From NCBI GenBank assembly GCA_947646735.1, contig CANTFK010000208.1:208574-272573 (forward strand): 64,000 nucleotides of DNA. The letters run 5' to 3'. The notes below the pieces were generated by a model. It saw nothing but the letters and a program-made list of their open reading frames with translations. It ran no database searches and was not told the origin of the DNA. Position 1 is the first letter of the stretch. Each line of letters opens with the position of its first letter. The translations under genes and the position numbers were made by a program. Positions 28,171-40,596 of the stretch are shown here, in pieces. This stretch comes from Peronospora farinosa. Taxonomy: Eukaryota > Oomycota > Peronosporomycetes > Peronosporales > Peronosporaceae.

Positions 28171-30280
28171 GATAATGAGAGAAGAAGAGAAAGTGACGAG
28201 AAGTGACTTGAAAGGGACGAGAAGTGACTGGAAAGGGCTTTTCGATGGACTTCGGAAGTAGCGACTATAGGTCCTGACTGACTATAGAGTTATTCGAGTA
28301 TGGAGCGACAGACTTAGAGAGTCTGTATAGACAAGACATAGTTACTTAACAAATCTGTATGTAATGCAAGCTACGTAACAACTGGAGTTGACGTACAGTC
28401 GCCTAGTTATTTTAAGTGAAAGACTAAACAAGTGTTTCAAATCATTTGAGAGCATAATGGCTCCATATATTATATTTCTTGGTTAAGGTCAGGCGTGTGA
28501 CTAAACCACACAAAAATATCCAGTAAAAAGCTGGAATAAATGACGCAATCTGATACTTTGGGAAAAAGTCTCTAAGCGCTACTTAAGTTACTTAATCACT
28601 TGTATGGAGCAAAAACCCAACTTTTATCGTTTGACTCTCCATACTGTAGTCACGTATTACGGCGAGTAGAGGGCGAATTAATTAATACATTTACATGATG
28701 AAACGGACAGTATCTGCTCTGCATGAAAGAGGTTTCAATAATGTAGCAGTCTCAATGGCTGGCACATATTGAGAACGGCTGTCTCAATTCTGTAGTTTGG
28801 CATGGGAAATTCGTTCCTTTTTAGTGCGATCGCTCGTCATATTCTAGTGATCAAATGTATATAGAATATGCTTGCAAAGCTTACCGTTTCCAGTGTCAAC
28901 TGCTATATGATCACCTCATTTCTCTCTCCGAATACGTATATTTCATAGGACTTTTTCCCTCTTCAACTCGGGCAACAAAATAAACATTGTACATGTAGAT
29001 GACGACCGTTTTTTGTTTGTTTTGTTTCAACAGCCAGGCGATTGTCATCATGCGCTCTATCAGATAAAACTTCTCATTTTGGGTCAGTAAGCGGTTATCG
29101 CACCACTAATTTATAGTGGTCACCGTTTGTAACTTTGTCATGAATCTAAGAATAGAGCTTCGAAGCGATTTAATGAAAGCTTGTTCATTAACAAAAAGAC
29201 GCATGTCACGATGGTACGATCAACGAGGAGCTAGTGATCGTTTGTGGGTGTTTTAAAGAGCTCGGAATCGATGCAGGTGACTAGTGGGAGTCTTATGGTT
29301 GACATGTCGGAATGAAGGTAGTAAGTAACACGCTAGTCGTGTCACACAAACATACGATGGGATGATTCGTGTTTGCTCAAGAACAGAATTCCACGAGTCT
29401 GTAGTTATAGTGCTGCTCTAGCAAACAGTGGTCGTCATTCTCGTACAAACTCTAAAGCAGTTGACAGACAACTTACGTCTTTCTTCGCCATCAGTATCCG
29501 CCAATGTCATCATCACCTCATGAAGTCTCTCAGGAAGATCCAGGTAAATACTTCATTTAACTTGCGTGTAAAACGGCTGAGTCGACGTCAAAGCATTTCA
29601 CTTCGAATCCTTCGGCACAAAACTTCCTAGTGCTGCTCTTGTAACAAACCTCTAGCTATCTAAGAACTACCCATTCATAAAAGCATCTAAAAGCATCTCC
29701 ATCTAAAATAGCCCATGTATATTAGTAATAAAACTCACAACAAGATTTCTTACAAGGTTTAGCTTTTCTTCTTGCAAGATGTCTTTACCCACATAGCTCT
29801 CCTCTACTCGCAGTTGTAAAGCCTGCCAGGCGGTTCAATTGACAATCACTGTAGCGTTAAGATTGGTTAGACAGCAATGTGAATGACAATACGCCAAAGA
29901 CTGAACTATTAAGAAACATTCCTTGATAGAAGAATGCAGGGTATCTAATGTTAGACAGAAAGTATGTATCCGAAAATCAACAATGTACTACGCTCGCTTC
30001 TAGAAATTGTCCAGGGATCGTAAAGCCTGCACGTCATTACTAATTAGCTGTTGAATTAAACGAGTCACTGCAAGTAGACGGAAGCGACAGTAAGAACGAG
30101 ATGGTACTTTTGTTTTATAAATATTAGGGTGATTATAATTCCAATTCGATTCAGAAAAGAATCGCTTCCTACTCTACATCAATTACAAACCTCTCTAACT
30201 TTATTACGTATGTTTTATTAAATAACTTCTTAAAAAGAGGCTCATTTCTCTAAAGTTGAAGAAAACGTTCTTATTTTCTC
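28171..30280. other. 2.1-kb intergenic region
   Basis: Divergent gap between the ankyrin-FYVE gene and the lipase gene. It is AT-rich with many stops in all frames. The longest ORF (85 codons near 29,373) has no signal peptide or known motif. No RXLR or Crinkler effector motif, tRNA or repeat was seen. Extra 5-prime exons of the lipase gene could hide here. Confidence 0.5.
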
Positions 30281-33200
30281 ATGCTTGAGGTGGTTGAGAA
30301 TCAACGATGGTATCCGATTATGGTGCGTCTGCGTCTCTATTATTATTAGTCACTGATCTGTCTCTTACAAAACTCACGCTTACGTGCTATTTTTTATCTC
30401 TTTTTAATGTTATTATAGGGCTGGACAACGCATTTACAAGCAGAAGATCCTCCTGCCTGGTGTACTGTACATCAAGTAGCGTGTCCTAGTAAAGATGAAC
30501 AGAAAAGTGTCATGTGGCAAGTTTACAAGGGTCAAGATTATGACGAGGAAGGCTGGCTCTATGGAGAGAAGTTTCAAGATACTTTAGGTCCCATGACACG
30601 TTCCAGTGTCGTCCGTACACGAGTTTGGATGGGATTTGAGACAGAAGAGCAGAAAGAAGCTGTGCTTGTTGCTACTGGAGCTGCAGGATCGACTTTTGGG
30701 GGTGAAGAAGCGTTGGAGACGAGTGAGAAGAATGACAAAGAGAAAGATGAGGAGGAAAGAAATGAAAAAGAAGATGCTGTGGCGGGGTGTGTGATAGAAG
30801 GAGTGGAGAGTGATCAGTCCGCACGGAATGCTGAGAATACAAGAGATGACGACTTATCTTCATTGACTGAGAGTGATGCAACGACCAATGTCGATGGCTC
30901 ATCGAGTTCATCGGGTTTTTTCGAAAGAATTTCGTCGGCTGCATTATTTTTGCCATCGTCAGCATTTAATTTGGCTGGGTCATCATCGAAGCAAGCAGTG
31001 TATGGAACGGTGCAATCGATAAAGGAAGCGTCACTTTTTGGGTTTGAGATGGCACAGGCGGCTACTACAGCTGCAATTTCGTCGGAACCACAAATTTCGT
31101 TGATTCACAAAGGACAAAAGCACGTTGATGTGGAAAATGACGCGAAGGTTCTGTCCATGTTATCAAAGCGATTCCCAGATCTGTCACCGTATCAGCGATC
31201 AATGGTGACGTGCTGCGAAGGCGATATTGTGAATTATGTGTCTCCTCCAGAACTAACTGTGTCAAAACGCTGCAAGGAATGCAATATCGAGTTTGGTATG
31301 ACTAAGTTTCGTTATCAATGTGGCTACTGCTCTGAATCGTTCTGCAGAACTCATTTGCCAGAGTCCGCTATCATTCGCGCGTATGGTTGCACAGCTCCAT
31401 CGAAAGTGTGCATGAATTGTTATTCCGTTTTGATGGAGAAGATAGACCAGCAGCTTGTCCAATGGCGCATTGAGCGTGTAAAAGACTACCTCAGTGACAA
31501 GCTTATTCTGTACTACAACACAGCCACCGACACAGCTGTTGACAAGATTATGCGTGCTGCTGAAGGCACACTTGTCGCGGCCAGGTCTGCTCCAATTGGT
31601 GCAGCGGCGAAAATGGCTGTCGTGAGTGCCGATTTCTTGCGTAAATACGGCAGGGCTGGATTGCTTGGTTTTATTCTGCGCAATGAGTTTATGCAGTCAT
31701 TTTCGACATTGAAAGGTTTGCTGGGCGACCTGGGTGATCTTGGCTTTCAAGATGCGGCCATTGGCGCATATTACTTCATGGCGATGAATCGTGGAGAACG
31801 TGGCGCACAACCTGAAAAGGAGAAGGTAAGCCATAACGGATGTGAGCCAGTCTCGGACGAGCTTTTGTCAAAGGTGCTTAAGTACGCACCGTTAGCATTG
31901 CACGGCATCTACGAGTCAGACGTCTTGGATGTCCAGCGCATTAGCAGGTTGCAAGGATTCTCTTTGATTTATGCACATGTTCAAGACCAAGACATTCGGC
32001 ACCCTTCCTTTGCGCTGCTGGGTAACAAGGAAACGAAGACGGCACTTGTCTTGATTCGAGGCTCCAAATCTGTTCAAGATGCACTGACGGATATTCAGGC
32101 TTACCCTGAGGAGATCGGTTTGTCTGCGGCAGGTGCGCCTCAGAGCGAAGCAACCGGTGGTTTTGTTGATGCGTTCGCACATAATGGCATGCTCAAAGCT
32201 GTCATGTGGATCAAGGATCGTATTGTCAAATCGTTACGTGTGCTACACATTGAAGGCTATCATATTGTGTTTGCAGGTCATTCCTTGGGAGCTGGCTGTG
32301 CGGCGCTGCTGTCAGTCATGTTGCAGAAAGAGTTCGCGGATCTTGAATGTTTTGCGTACGCTGTCCCTGCTTGTGTAAATTTGAGTGTCGCCGAGTCTTG
32401 CAACGATTTCGTCCATTCAATTGTGCTTCGAGACGATATTGTGCCTCGTGCCAAGGCTTCTAATGTTCTCAAACTTGTTGATGAGCTGAAGAACTTCAAA
32501 GGATATTGGCGTGACACGGCATCTGAAGATTTGGAGGCGTTTAAGGAGCGGGCAAAGACGATTTGGGCACCAAGAAATCGTGAGTGGGCCAAGGAGGCGG
32601 CTAATCAACGAAAGGGGAAGCTTGCTATGAGGGATGAACCAGCTGATCAAAGGAAGACAAATTCTCCAAAAGAAAGACCCACCTTAGCTGAGAAAAAAGC
32701 AGAAGCGGTCAGTAGAGAAGAAAGCGTCTCGTCCTGGACACTTACACGAACAAACCTGATCGACCAACTTGACAAAGCCGGTGAAAAAAGCAGTGAAGAA
32801 GAAGCTTTAGAGCCATCAATCGAGACGCGCCAAGAGGAAGAAATTATGATTGCGGAGTTGGCAACGGTCTTGGTTGAGAATCCGAGAGAGCTTTATATCC
32901 CTGGCAAAGTGACGCACATTTTTTTTCACAAAGGAATTTTCGAAGCTGTACACGTTGACCGCAAGTGTGAAGAGCTGTCACACATTCCGGTGCAACAGAA
33001 CATGCTGAGCGACCACCTAGGTCGCAATTATTTAAGCGCACTACGTATTGTCCGTGATGCACGTCGTGTCAAGCCTACACTACCAGAGTGGGTGCCTTTC
33101 AGCACGAAGACCCGCTGCATGTGCTGTGATTCGCCTTTTACATGGAACTCAACGTCTTCTAGTGAGGCACAGCAGAACCGTGACCAGCACAATTGCCGAC

Positions 33201-33310
33201 GTTGCGGTGCTCTTGTCTGCGAAGGTTGTTCCGAGAAATTCAAGTCAATCCCAGAGTTTGGAATCAATGTGCCAGTTCGCGTATGCGATCGTTGCAATTA
33301 CGAGGCTTGA
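30281..33310 (+). CDS. DysF-FYVE-lipase(class 3)-FYVE multidomain protein
   Basis: 977 residues from two exons, 30281-30322 (14 codons) and 30419-33310, joined in phase 0. The short first exon supplies MLEVVENQRWYPIM, which completes a DysF/peroxin domain (residues 1-75; GWTTHL, DEEGWLYGEKF, RTRVWMGFE). A first zinc finger follows (about 270-325): CKECNIEFGMTKFRYQCGYC. The class 3 lipase domain (about 430-690) has the nucleophile elbow GHSLGAGCAAL, the Asp in RDDIVPRA and a candidate His in LSDHLGRNYLSAL near residue 850. The C-terminus is a second FYVE-like finger (CMCCDSPF, HNCRRCGALVCEGC, RVCDRCNYEA). A membrane-associated lipid hydrolase, perhaps on endosomes, is inferred. Upstream exons are possible, but the ATG fits the DysF start. 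Confidence 0.85.
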
Positions 33311-33432
33311 ATTCAATCTGAGCATTCTAACGGTGAATCTAGTGGCAAAACAATATTCTTGAGGCTTAAGGCTTCGCTTTATCAACCGTTTTTTTCATAG
33401 TGTAAACACTTCGTTCTTCTTCTGACACGATC

Positions 33433-33660
33433 ATGGGCTCTAGCGCTGTGTACATTGCAGTGTACTGCTTTGTAGTATCGGTGATGCTACTATTGGCTGG
33501 CTACGGCTACTGGGCTTGGCGAGAATATCGATGCGCCATGCACGACGCTTTGTCGAGACAACATGAACGGGACGTCGAGTTGGGAGAACGCATGGAGCAA
33601 AACAATTACTGGGGTCGGACCAAACCTCAAGCTGCAACCAGTATGCACAATCATCTTTGA
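33433..33660 (+). CDS. Small single-pass membrane protein
   Basis: 75-codon ORF starting MGSSAVYIAVYCFVV. Residues 6-30 are a clear hydrophobic segment ending in aromatic residues (GYGYWAW), followed by a charged cytosolic-type tail. It lies 122 bp after the lipase gene on the same strand. I do not recognise a family. The composition suggests a real small membrane protein, but there is no homology evidence. Confidence 0.45.
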   Translation: MGSSAVYIAVYCFVVSVMLLLAGYGYWAWREYRCAMHDALSRQHERDVELGERMEQNNYWGRTKPQAATSMHNHL

Positions 33661-33716
33661 ATCTCTCAATGACCGATGGCGTTATCCTTGTCCGTTGAGA
33701 TGGTTTCATTTGGTTC

Positions 33717-34001
33717 TCAGTCAGGATTTGCATCAATAATTGAGTTCTTGGATGTCATGGATTCCTGAAGTAAAACTTCTGCTTCACTACGAGAAAGCGA
33801 TCGCAGGAGCGCCTGTGTGCCGGCTTGTCGAAACAAGAAAATAACACTTTGGATGCGAGCGCATGACGTTTTTTGGGAGTCCATGAGCCATGGCAAATTG
33901 CTATAGAACACCAAGGTTCGCAGCTGGTTTTTGCGCCCTTCGTCCATGTTAAATGGCAAAGTAAACCGATAGCTCCGCAAACATTGATCGATTTTTGTCA
34001 A
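33717..34001 (-). CDS. Hypothetical ORF downstream of SPC24
   Basis: Open frame of about 94 codons with text NQLRTLVFYSNLPWLMD and a Ser/Glu-rich end. An in-frame stop separates it from an upstream stretch (34,000-34,110) that is also open. It may be the last exon of an unrecognised gene or chance. No domain was seen. Confidence 0.25.
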   Translation of the reverse strand: MTKIDQCLRSYRFTLPFNMDEGRKNQLRTLVFYSNLPWLMDSQKTSCARIQSVIFLFRQAGTQALLRSLSRSEAEVLLQESMTSKNSIIDANPD

Positions 34002-34192
34002 TCAGCTGAAGAAACTCATTTGGCTTGTATCAAGATACGCGTTAAACTCATTCATTTCATGTAGTATCAGTTCTACAGTTGAAACAGTTGACATATACGT
34101 TGGCATGGGCAAGTAGTACGCCAACACAAAAGCAGCATTCAGAAATCAATGGTCCGGCTTTCAAACAATACAAAAAGCATTTGAGAGCTCAC

Positions 34193-35194
34193 CTAAAGAT
34201 TACTGTCCGTCTCATCAAAAGCCTCATCAATCTTGTCCCATAGTGAATTTGCGGCAGTAAACTGATCCGTGGATGGATCGATCTCAAATCGGATAATACG
34301 TTGCTTTGAAGGTACGTGAATATCTACTTTCATAGACACAACTTGTCACTATTGTCAACACGTGAAGCTTCGTATTATATATTACTTACCTCCAGCAACC
34401 TTCGAGTCACTAAAGTCCCATCGAATTCCTGTCACCGAAGCATAAAGACTCATTTGGTTTCTAAATAGCACAAACCCCACATGTTAAAAGACAGCAACAT
34501 TTTCTACGTCCACTAATGTCACGTACTTTGCCACTGGAATATCGTTCTGATGAGCAGCATTAAACTGTAACAACTCCTGTCTCGCCTCTTCATATTTCTC
34601 CAGCAATACATCCAGCGACCCTTTAGACGTCGTAAAATTCAAAAAAAGAGGCAAAGAAAATCATCCATGAAGCAGGTTAAGGAGAACCACGACGGTCTAT
34701 AATGTCAACTACTGTAAATTTCACAAAACATGAAAAATAGTCCAAAAATCCAAGTAAAAAAATGACAATGACAAGGATATTGTTCGTTCAATCGAAAACG
34801 GTCGAGCTGCAAAGTCATGTCTCTTTTAATGGCGTCTAACTCCTGCAGACGCTTGTGCAGCTGCTCATTCCGTTCCTTGGCTGCTTGTTCCTTCTCCTCC
34901 CATTCGTTCAAGTTTGCGCGCAGGTCTAATCAGATTATTTAATAATAAGAATCAGAAGAAAAAAAAAACCGTTTTGCAAAATATTATATATTACTTACGA
35001 GCGAGCAATTTCTGAGTCGAGCTCTGGCGGGTGTAAAAGGTGTTGGCAATGTCTTTGCGTTTCTGTATCAGCACACGCAGACGGTGTGCATCTTTGGGTG
35101 CATCATTATGGAACATTCCTTCCAGCTGGCCACATATCTCTTGCACTTCCTGCCACGACAGACCATTGCCATTATCAGCCACCACTTTGTCCAT
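34193..35194 (-). CDS. SPC24: Kinetochore protein SPC24 (NDC80 complex)
   Basis: SPC24 pairs with SPC25 to anchor the NDC80 microtubule-binding complex to the inner kinetochore. Five exons (35194-34999, 34925-34781, 34631-34527, 34460-34390, 34326-34193) sum to 651 nt, 216 residues, close to the size of animal SPC24. A long coiled coil runs through about residues 50-150. The globular RWD-like end contains YASVTGIRWDFSDSK, then VDIHVPSKQRIIRFEI and SLWDKIDEAF, as in SPC24 homologues. Intron 2 (34632-34780) starts ATATCCTT and ends AC with matching phase, an apparent U12-type AT-AC intron. It is divergent to GTF3C3 with only 134 bp between starts. Confidence 0.75.
34632..34780 (-). other. Candidate U12-type AT-AC intron in SPC24
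   Basis: The donor matches the minor-spliceosome consensus ATATCCTT at all eight positions. A full branch-site match TCCTTAAC occurs inside (minus strand, near 34,675-34,682). Joining at AC (34633-34632) is in frame: CA plus G restores a Gln codon. The branch lies about 45 nt from the acceptor, further than usual. A GT-AG alternative ending at 34622 is also in frame but has a poor donor. Confidence 0.6.
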
Positions 35195-35328
35195 TTTTTT
35201 ATCTTTATATATTTCAAACTTGTTTTAAACCATAACTGATACCTGATCTGATATAGTCTGTCCAATTCTGAGTCAACGATACAAATATACCAAATTCTAG
35301 TCCACATTGTTAGTGCCAATCAGTAAAA

Positions 35329-38300
35329 ATGTCGTTCCGATCGCTGTTGGAAGCGGCGATGGGGGACGCGCAAGAGCTCCCACAGGACGAAGTGGGACGA
35401 ATTGATGCACGAATGAACATGATGGACGATGTATTTGAACGTTCCGATGGTAAAAACGTTTTAAAATCAATACAAAATAGAGATTTTTAGCTGATTTGTG
35501 GGAATAATTTTCGTCATTAGGTCCTGCTGAAGAGAGTGACGATGCATACGTTCCTCATTCCAGTGGAGAAGGAGGGGGGAGAGGAGGAGAAGGAGGAGAA
35601 GAAGGAGGAGAAGGAGGAGAAGGAGGAGAGGAAGAAGTTGATTCGGACATTGAACGGCAATTGTGGGGAAAATCTCGTAAGCGCCGAAGACGAGGACAAG
35701 GGCGACAACGACGACGTGGTGGCCACATTGGTAAACGAAGTGTTACAGCCACTAAAATGCCACTGGAGCTGGCTAATGTACTAGGTGAAGCTAATATGCT
35801 CTACGCATCCCATCAGTATGATGAGGCTATTATGCTGCTAAAGGATTTTATCAAGAAAGCACCGACAATTCCAGACCCATATCATACGCTGGGTATGATT
35901 TATGAAGACCGACAGGATCGTACGAAGGCTCTGCAGTTCTTTTTGATTGCTTGCACACTGACGCCACAGGATGCTGAGCTTTGGAAGCGGGTGGGGCGCA
36001 TTGCAAAGGACGAGAAGAACTTTGATCAGGCACTGTTTTGTTTCAAGAAAGCTAGCAGCGCTGACTCGAAAGATAAAGAGGCACTATTTAGTTATGCGGA
36101 ATTGTGTCGTGAACAAGGCGATAATCGACGAGCAGCTGAGGTTTTTAAGAAACTGACTGTGCTTATACCGAATGACCTGTCACTGTGGATTCAAATCGCG
36201 GAGGCGTACCATTGCAACGACCAAGAAGATGAAGCAGTTGACGCGCTCAAAATGTGTATCGAAAAGGCTGCAACGCTGGACCCTACGCGGAATTTGCACT
36301 CTTCGAAGTACGAGCTCAATGCTGTGAATATGCTTGCAGACTTATACATTACACTCAAAAAGTATCGCGAAGCCATTGGCGTGATTCACCACCTCCACGC
36401 TCGATATGCCTCAGCTCAGGACGCTGACCAGGTTGAGGGCGACCCGGGTGGCTTGCCACTGGACATTGCTGTGAAGTACGGTATCTGTCACCTTTTCGAG
36501 CGAGACTTTGCCACGGCTGAGTCCATGTTCACGCATTTATACGCCCAGGATGTGGAAGTGTTTGGTGACTTGTATCTTGACGTGGCTGACGCTTACATTG
36601 CGCTTGGAGATCAGGACCGCGAGGCTGCAGCAATTCTTCAGCAGCTACTAGGCCGAGAAGAATTTCCCATAGAGCAGATCTGGATTAAGTTTGCCGCCTG
36701 CCATGACCGTCTGGGTATCTACGAGACTGCTGTGGAGTATTACGAAAAAGCTTTGGCGCACCAACGCACATCGCCAGACTTGTCTGTATGTCCAGAGCTA
36801 ATGTTGCAGGCAATGCAAGCCACGCGGAAGAAAAATTGCCCGTTAGATGGGATCAAATTATTGGAAACATATTTGCCAGAGACAATGCAACCTCCCATTC
36901 GACCTTATTGGATCAACACTTTACGAAAACGTAAGGACCAAGATGCAGCTTCTGCACAAGGAGACGACAATGGAAAATACTTGAAGAATGATGGTGATAG
37001 TGACGCTGATGAAGTGGAAGCGGACGATGATGAAGACGATGCTGACGACCAAAGTAGAATGGAAATGGCCCATGATCCATCGTTGTCAGTAGATGCTATG
37101 GAAAATGGCATTCGCCTGAAGCTGCTGATTGAGTTGGGCCACCTAAAAAAGCTATCGGGTGAGGCCGAAGTGCTTTGCCAAGTCGGTATTCCCATAATCC
37201 TCACATCTCTCAGCCAAACATCATTTCGCTTATCTGGTCGTGTAAAAAACCCACTGGTAGAACCTCACGATGTAATTTCGGAGAGCGATGCGCAGTCCAT
37301 GGGTTTCCAGGTGTTGAAATCTGAGTATCTTGTGGACATCACGGACTCGCGACAGCGTGAATCATTCATGGGGATTGTCATGCGCGTGGCACAGCAAATT
37401 GTGATTTCTCGTGCTCTTGGCGAGCAGCAATACTACAACTTGGTGATCGACATTGCGCAAACGCTCACCGAGCTAGGCAAGTATGTGGCAGCGATCGAGC
37501 TGCTGACGGACGTGAATACATCTGACAAAATTTCCAAGCCTACTCTGCGCTTCGAGCTGCGCTTCTTAGCGCTTGTGGTTGCTCTTGAGTTTAAGGAAAA
37601 CCGCATGGCGTACGAGTGTGCACGGTTGAACATTATGGAGGACCCGCATAACCTGGGCTACTGGAATTTGTTTTCGCGCGTGATCGCTATCACAGGTGTA
37701 TTTTCGTGGCACCAGAAATTTCTGGCAAAGTTGTTGCGTGATGCCCCTGAGAGCTACCCAGCCATTTTGCTTGCTGGCCACCAGTCATCAGCTTGGGATA
37801 TCGCATCACTGACGGTGGGTGAGCTGACACTTGCTCACCAAAAGCACCCGAACGATCCTCTCACTATTTTCTGCATCGGACTAGCCTTCCTATCTGCGTC
37901 TATGCAGCGAACTATCAACGACAGGCAGCACACTGTGGCAAAGGCTTTTGCGTTCTTGCAACAGTATGAACGCGTCCGTATCACCGCCCCGAGTGACATT
38001 TCGCCGAATATTCGTCAAGTTGAGGCCTGGTACAACATTGGCCGCGCTCACCAGCAACTGGTACGTCTCGTGATGTGTTCATGGTTCGTATCGTACCCAT
38101 CAGGTGTTCCGTTTTCTGACTTTAGTGGCTGCATGTGATGATGGTTTTATTCCAGGGGTTGTTTCACCTAGCTATCGCAATGTATGAGCGAGTGCTACGA
38201 TTTTTTGAGACGTGCAAGAAGCAGAAGCACGACGTGCCCCCACAATATTTGCTCTGTAGAGAAACAGCTTACAATCTGTCGCTCATTTACAAGCAAAGGT

Positions 38301-38449
38301 GCGTTTTCTGGTCACAAAGTTATCGGTCGTCATGACACAATTCTAACTTTTTGCCTGAGTTGAAATTGATATTTTTTTCGATTCCGACATGTAGTGGAGC
38401 CAACGACCTGGCGAGGTACCTCATTGCAAAATATTTAACAATTGGTTGA
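35329..38449 (+). CDS. GTF3C3: TFIIIC TPR subunit (GTF3C3 / Tfc4)
   Basis: TFIIIC recognises the A and B boxes of tRNA genes and recruits TFIIIB for RNA polymerase III. Four exons (35329-35449, 35521-38060, 38156-38298, 38395-38449) sum to 2,859 nt, 952 residues, with correct phases throughout. An acidic N-terminus includes a Gly/Glu tract (35,560-35,640, GGAGAA-type repeats) and a basic KSRKRRRRGQGRQRRRG stretch. TPRs begin at LANVLGEANMLY and PDPYHTLGMIYED (about residues 145-190) and continue in two arrays separated by an acidic insert near 37,000 (DSDADEVEADDDEDD). The final YNLSLIYKQ and short terminal exon match the family end. It shares a compact divergent promoter with SPC24; a CCAAT box lies near 35,315. 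Confidence 0.92.
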
Positions 38450-38766
38450 ACATTTTACAAATGTTCGAGTTCGAGGAGAAGGACCAATAGTTGTTTCTCT
38501 TGTCTAGTTCAGCGAATTAGTTTCGTGTAAATATCACTAATTTTGGGACGCCACCTCTAATGAATTAAACAGTAAATGACAATAGGATTTGGCATCCACA
38601 TTACCACGATTTTCGAAAAAAAGTTGCTTTTTATAATTACAACCTTTTTAGCAAAAAACATTTTTTTTCGTTAAACCGATAAAAAACTGCTTTTTGCTAA
38701 TAAGCGTGTTAAAACAAATGCTTTTTCCGAAGGGATTACGTTTTATCATTAAAACTTATACGTAAA
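38450..38766. other. AT-rich gap between GTF3C3 and the dynein gene
   Basis: 317 bp with homopolymeric A and T runs; no ORF. It presumably holds a 3-prime UTR, terminator and the promoter of the next plus-strand gene. Confidence 0.5.
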
Positions 38767-40596
38767 ATGATGGACGAGGAGAATCTATGGCAGCAGATGC
38801 TACGCGATTGCTCTGTGCGCTCCAAGCTGCCGGTAGTTAATCTACTACTCGTAGGTGACGCTGAATGCGGTAAATCTGCGCTACTCTCTCGTCTGGATGA
38901 GGCCAAACGTGGCCCCTCACAGACTACGAATGAGACGCACACAGTCGACACTATACTGGCCTTTAAGACGTTGGACGTACTGGACCCACACGCTAAGGAG
39001 AGCGGAGACGATGCGTCAGGTGAGAAGATGTTATTGCTATTATATGTCTCTAAGGATTTTGACTGTGTTTTTACGGTTTTAGAGGATGTGATGGCACATA
39101 TTTGTACGTGGAGTTTAAACGATTTAACTCTTGAGGACCTCATTAAGATTGCGATAAAACCCCAGACACTACAAAAGGTACAAGGGTATTATTTCTAATG
39201 AGGTAGAGAAATAGAAGGGGCTAATAGTTTATGGTGCACTTGATAAGACGGTAGTGGCCATAGTGTTGGATCTGTCACGTCCGTGGACGATCAAGAGCTC
39301 GCTGGAACAGTGGCTATCGGCTCTAGAAGGTCAGCTTTTGGAACAAATCAATCAGCTGACATCTGAGGAAAGAAATGAGCTGTATGCGTCTCTTAAGCAG
39401 CACATTTTGACCTATGAAGATCCGGTACGGAGTGAGGAATTGAAAAAACGAGGTAACGGGGTGCTAAGTGTGTTTTTTTGATTGTTTGTTGGTTTGGAAA
39501 TGTACTTTTTGATGTTTAGAGTGTCGATCACTCTGCACCGGTGCCTATGGACACGTCTACGAATGAGTTTGTATGTGTGTTCTACTTGTACTAACATTGT
39601 TTCGGGGAGATGGAAAAATGACGCGTTTTTTACGTTTTTTATCGGTAAAAGTTGGCAGAAGGCGTGCTTTCCAAAAATATAGGCGTACCACTTGTGATCA
39701 TTGTGGCTAAGGCAGATGTACGTGTAAACTACTGATGCGTTCCTTGGACGGCTGAATAACATGCTGTGTTTGCCGTTGTAATTCTGCAGCTACGTCCGGA
39801 AAACTCAGTGAAGATGGACTATATCGAGTATACGCTTCGACAGTTTGCACTTCGATGTAAGACTGCAATCTTTTGTTTTTATCTAGTGTGTTTCTTATTT
39901 TCCGTTGTGTTTTTGATACTAGACGGCGCGCCGGTAGTGTTTACATCTGCAAAGACTGGCTCGAATGTGGACACACTCCGCAAGTATATCCTGCACCGTG
40001 CTTATTCGTGCCAGTTCAAATTCACGGAGCCACCGCAACTGGTGGACCGCAACAGCATCTTCATCCCGTCTGGCTACGACTCGTTCGAGTTGATTAACCA
40101 GAGTCTTGTGGGCTCACAGGCTCGTTGGCCAATTGACAAACCTTTCGAAAAAATCGTCACAGCTCCGGCAGAAGACACTGACGATGCTGCTTTACTGCTC
40201 GCTGCTGATGTCCGAGTCGACAACCACGAGCAGTGGCTTGAGAAACTGGAAAAGGCCGCAGGCGCGGGTCTGGAAGAGTTGCAAAAGCAAAGTATTGAAG
40301 CGAGCAAAAAGGCAGAACAGGCAGCTGTCGCTCGCCGCGCGGCTGCTGATCGCCGAAAGCGTGAAGAGAAGGATGTCAGCTCTAAACATCTCCAGAACTT
40401 TTTTAATAACCTACTGAGTCGACCAGAGAAGACAAGATCATCTCGGTCGATGAGTGATAAAAAGGTAAATTTGCTGATGCCAGGTACATTTGCTATGGAT
40501 TGGCACTATGCTGAAACTTTTCTCCTGTGAATGTACTTGTAGAAGGAAAAGAGTGACATGCCGTCGGGTGAAGAGGAGGTGAAGCCCACGGTTTAG
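38767..40596 (+). CDS. DYNC1LI: Cytoplasmic dynein 1 light intermediate chain
   Basis: Subunit of the cytoplasmic dynein motor linking heavy chains to cargo adaptors. Seven exons (38767-39019, 39083-39177, 39218-39452, 39659-39717, 39790-39856, 39923-40464, 40543-40596) sum to 1,305 nt, 434 residues, with every splice phase consistent. The Ras-like fold starts with P-loop GDAECGKSALL, then ICTWSLND, YGALDKTVVAIVLDLSRPW, GVPLVIIVAKAD and GAPVVFTSAKTGSNVDTLRKYI. The text IFIPSGYDS follows, as in animal LIC1/LIC2. The C-terminal about 130 residues are charged and helical and would carry adaptor-binding helices. A cilium-specific DYNC2LI1 is less likely given this C-terminal text. Confidence 0.9.

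Noticed and set aside
28171..30280. Search for RXLR, Crinkler or other secreted effector genes in the large gaps
   Set aside because: No ORF with a signal peptide followed by a recognisable effector motif was found.
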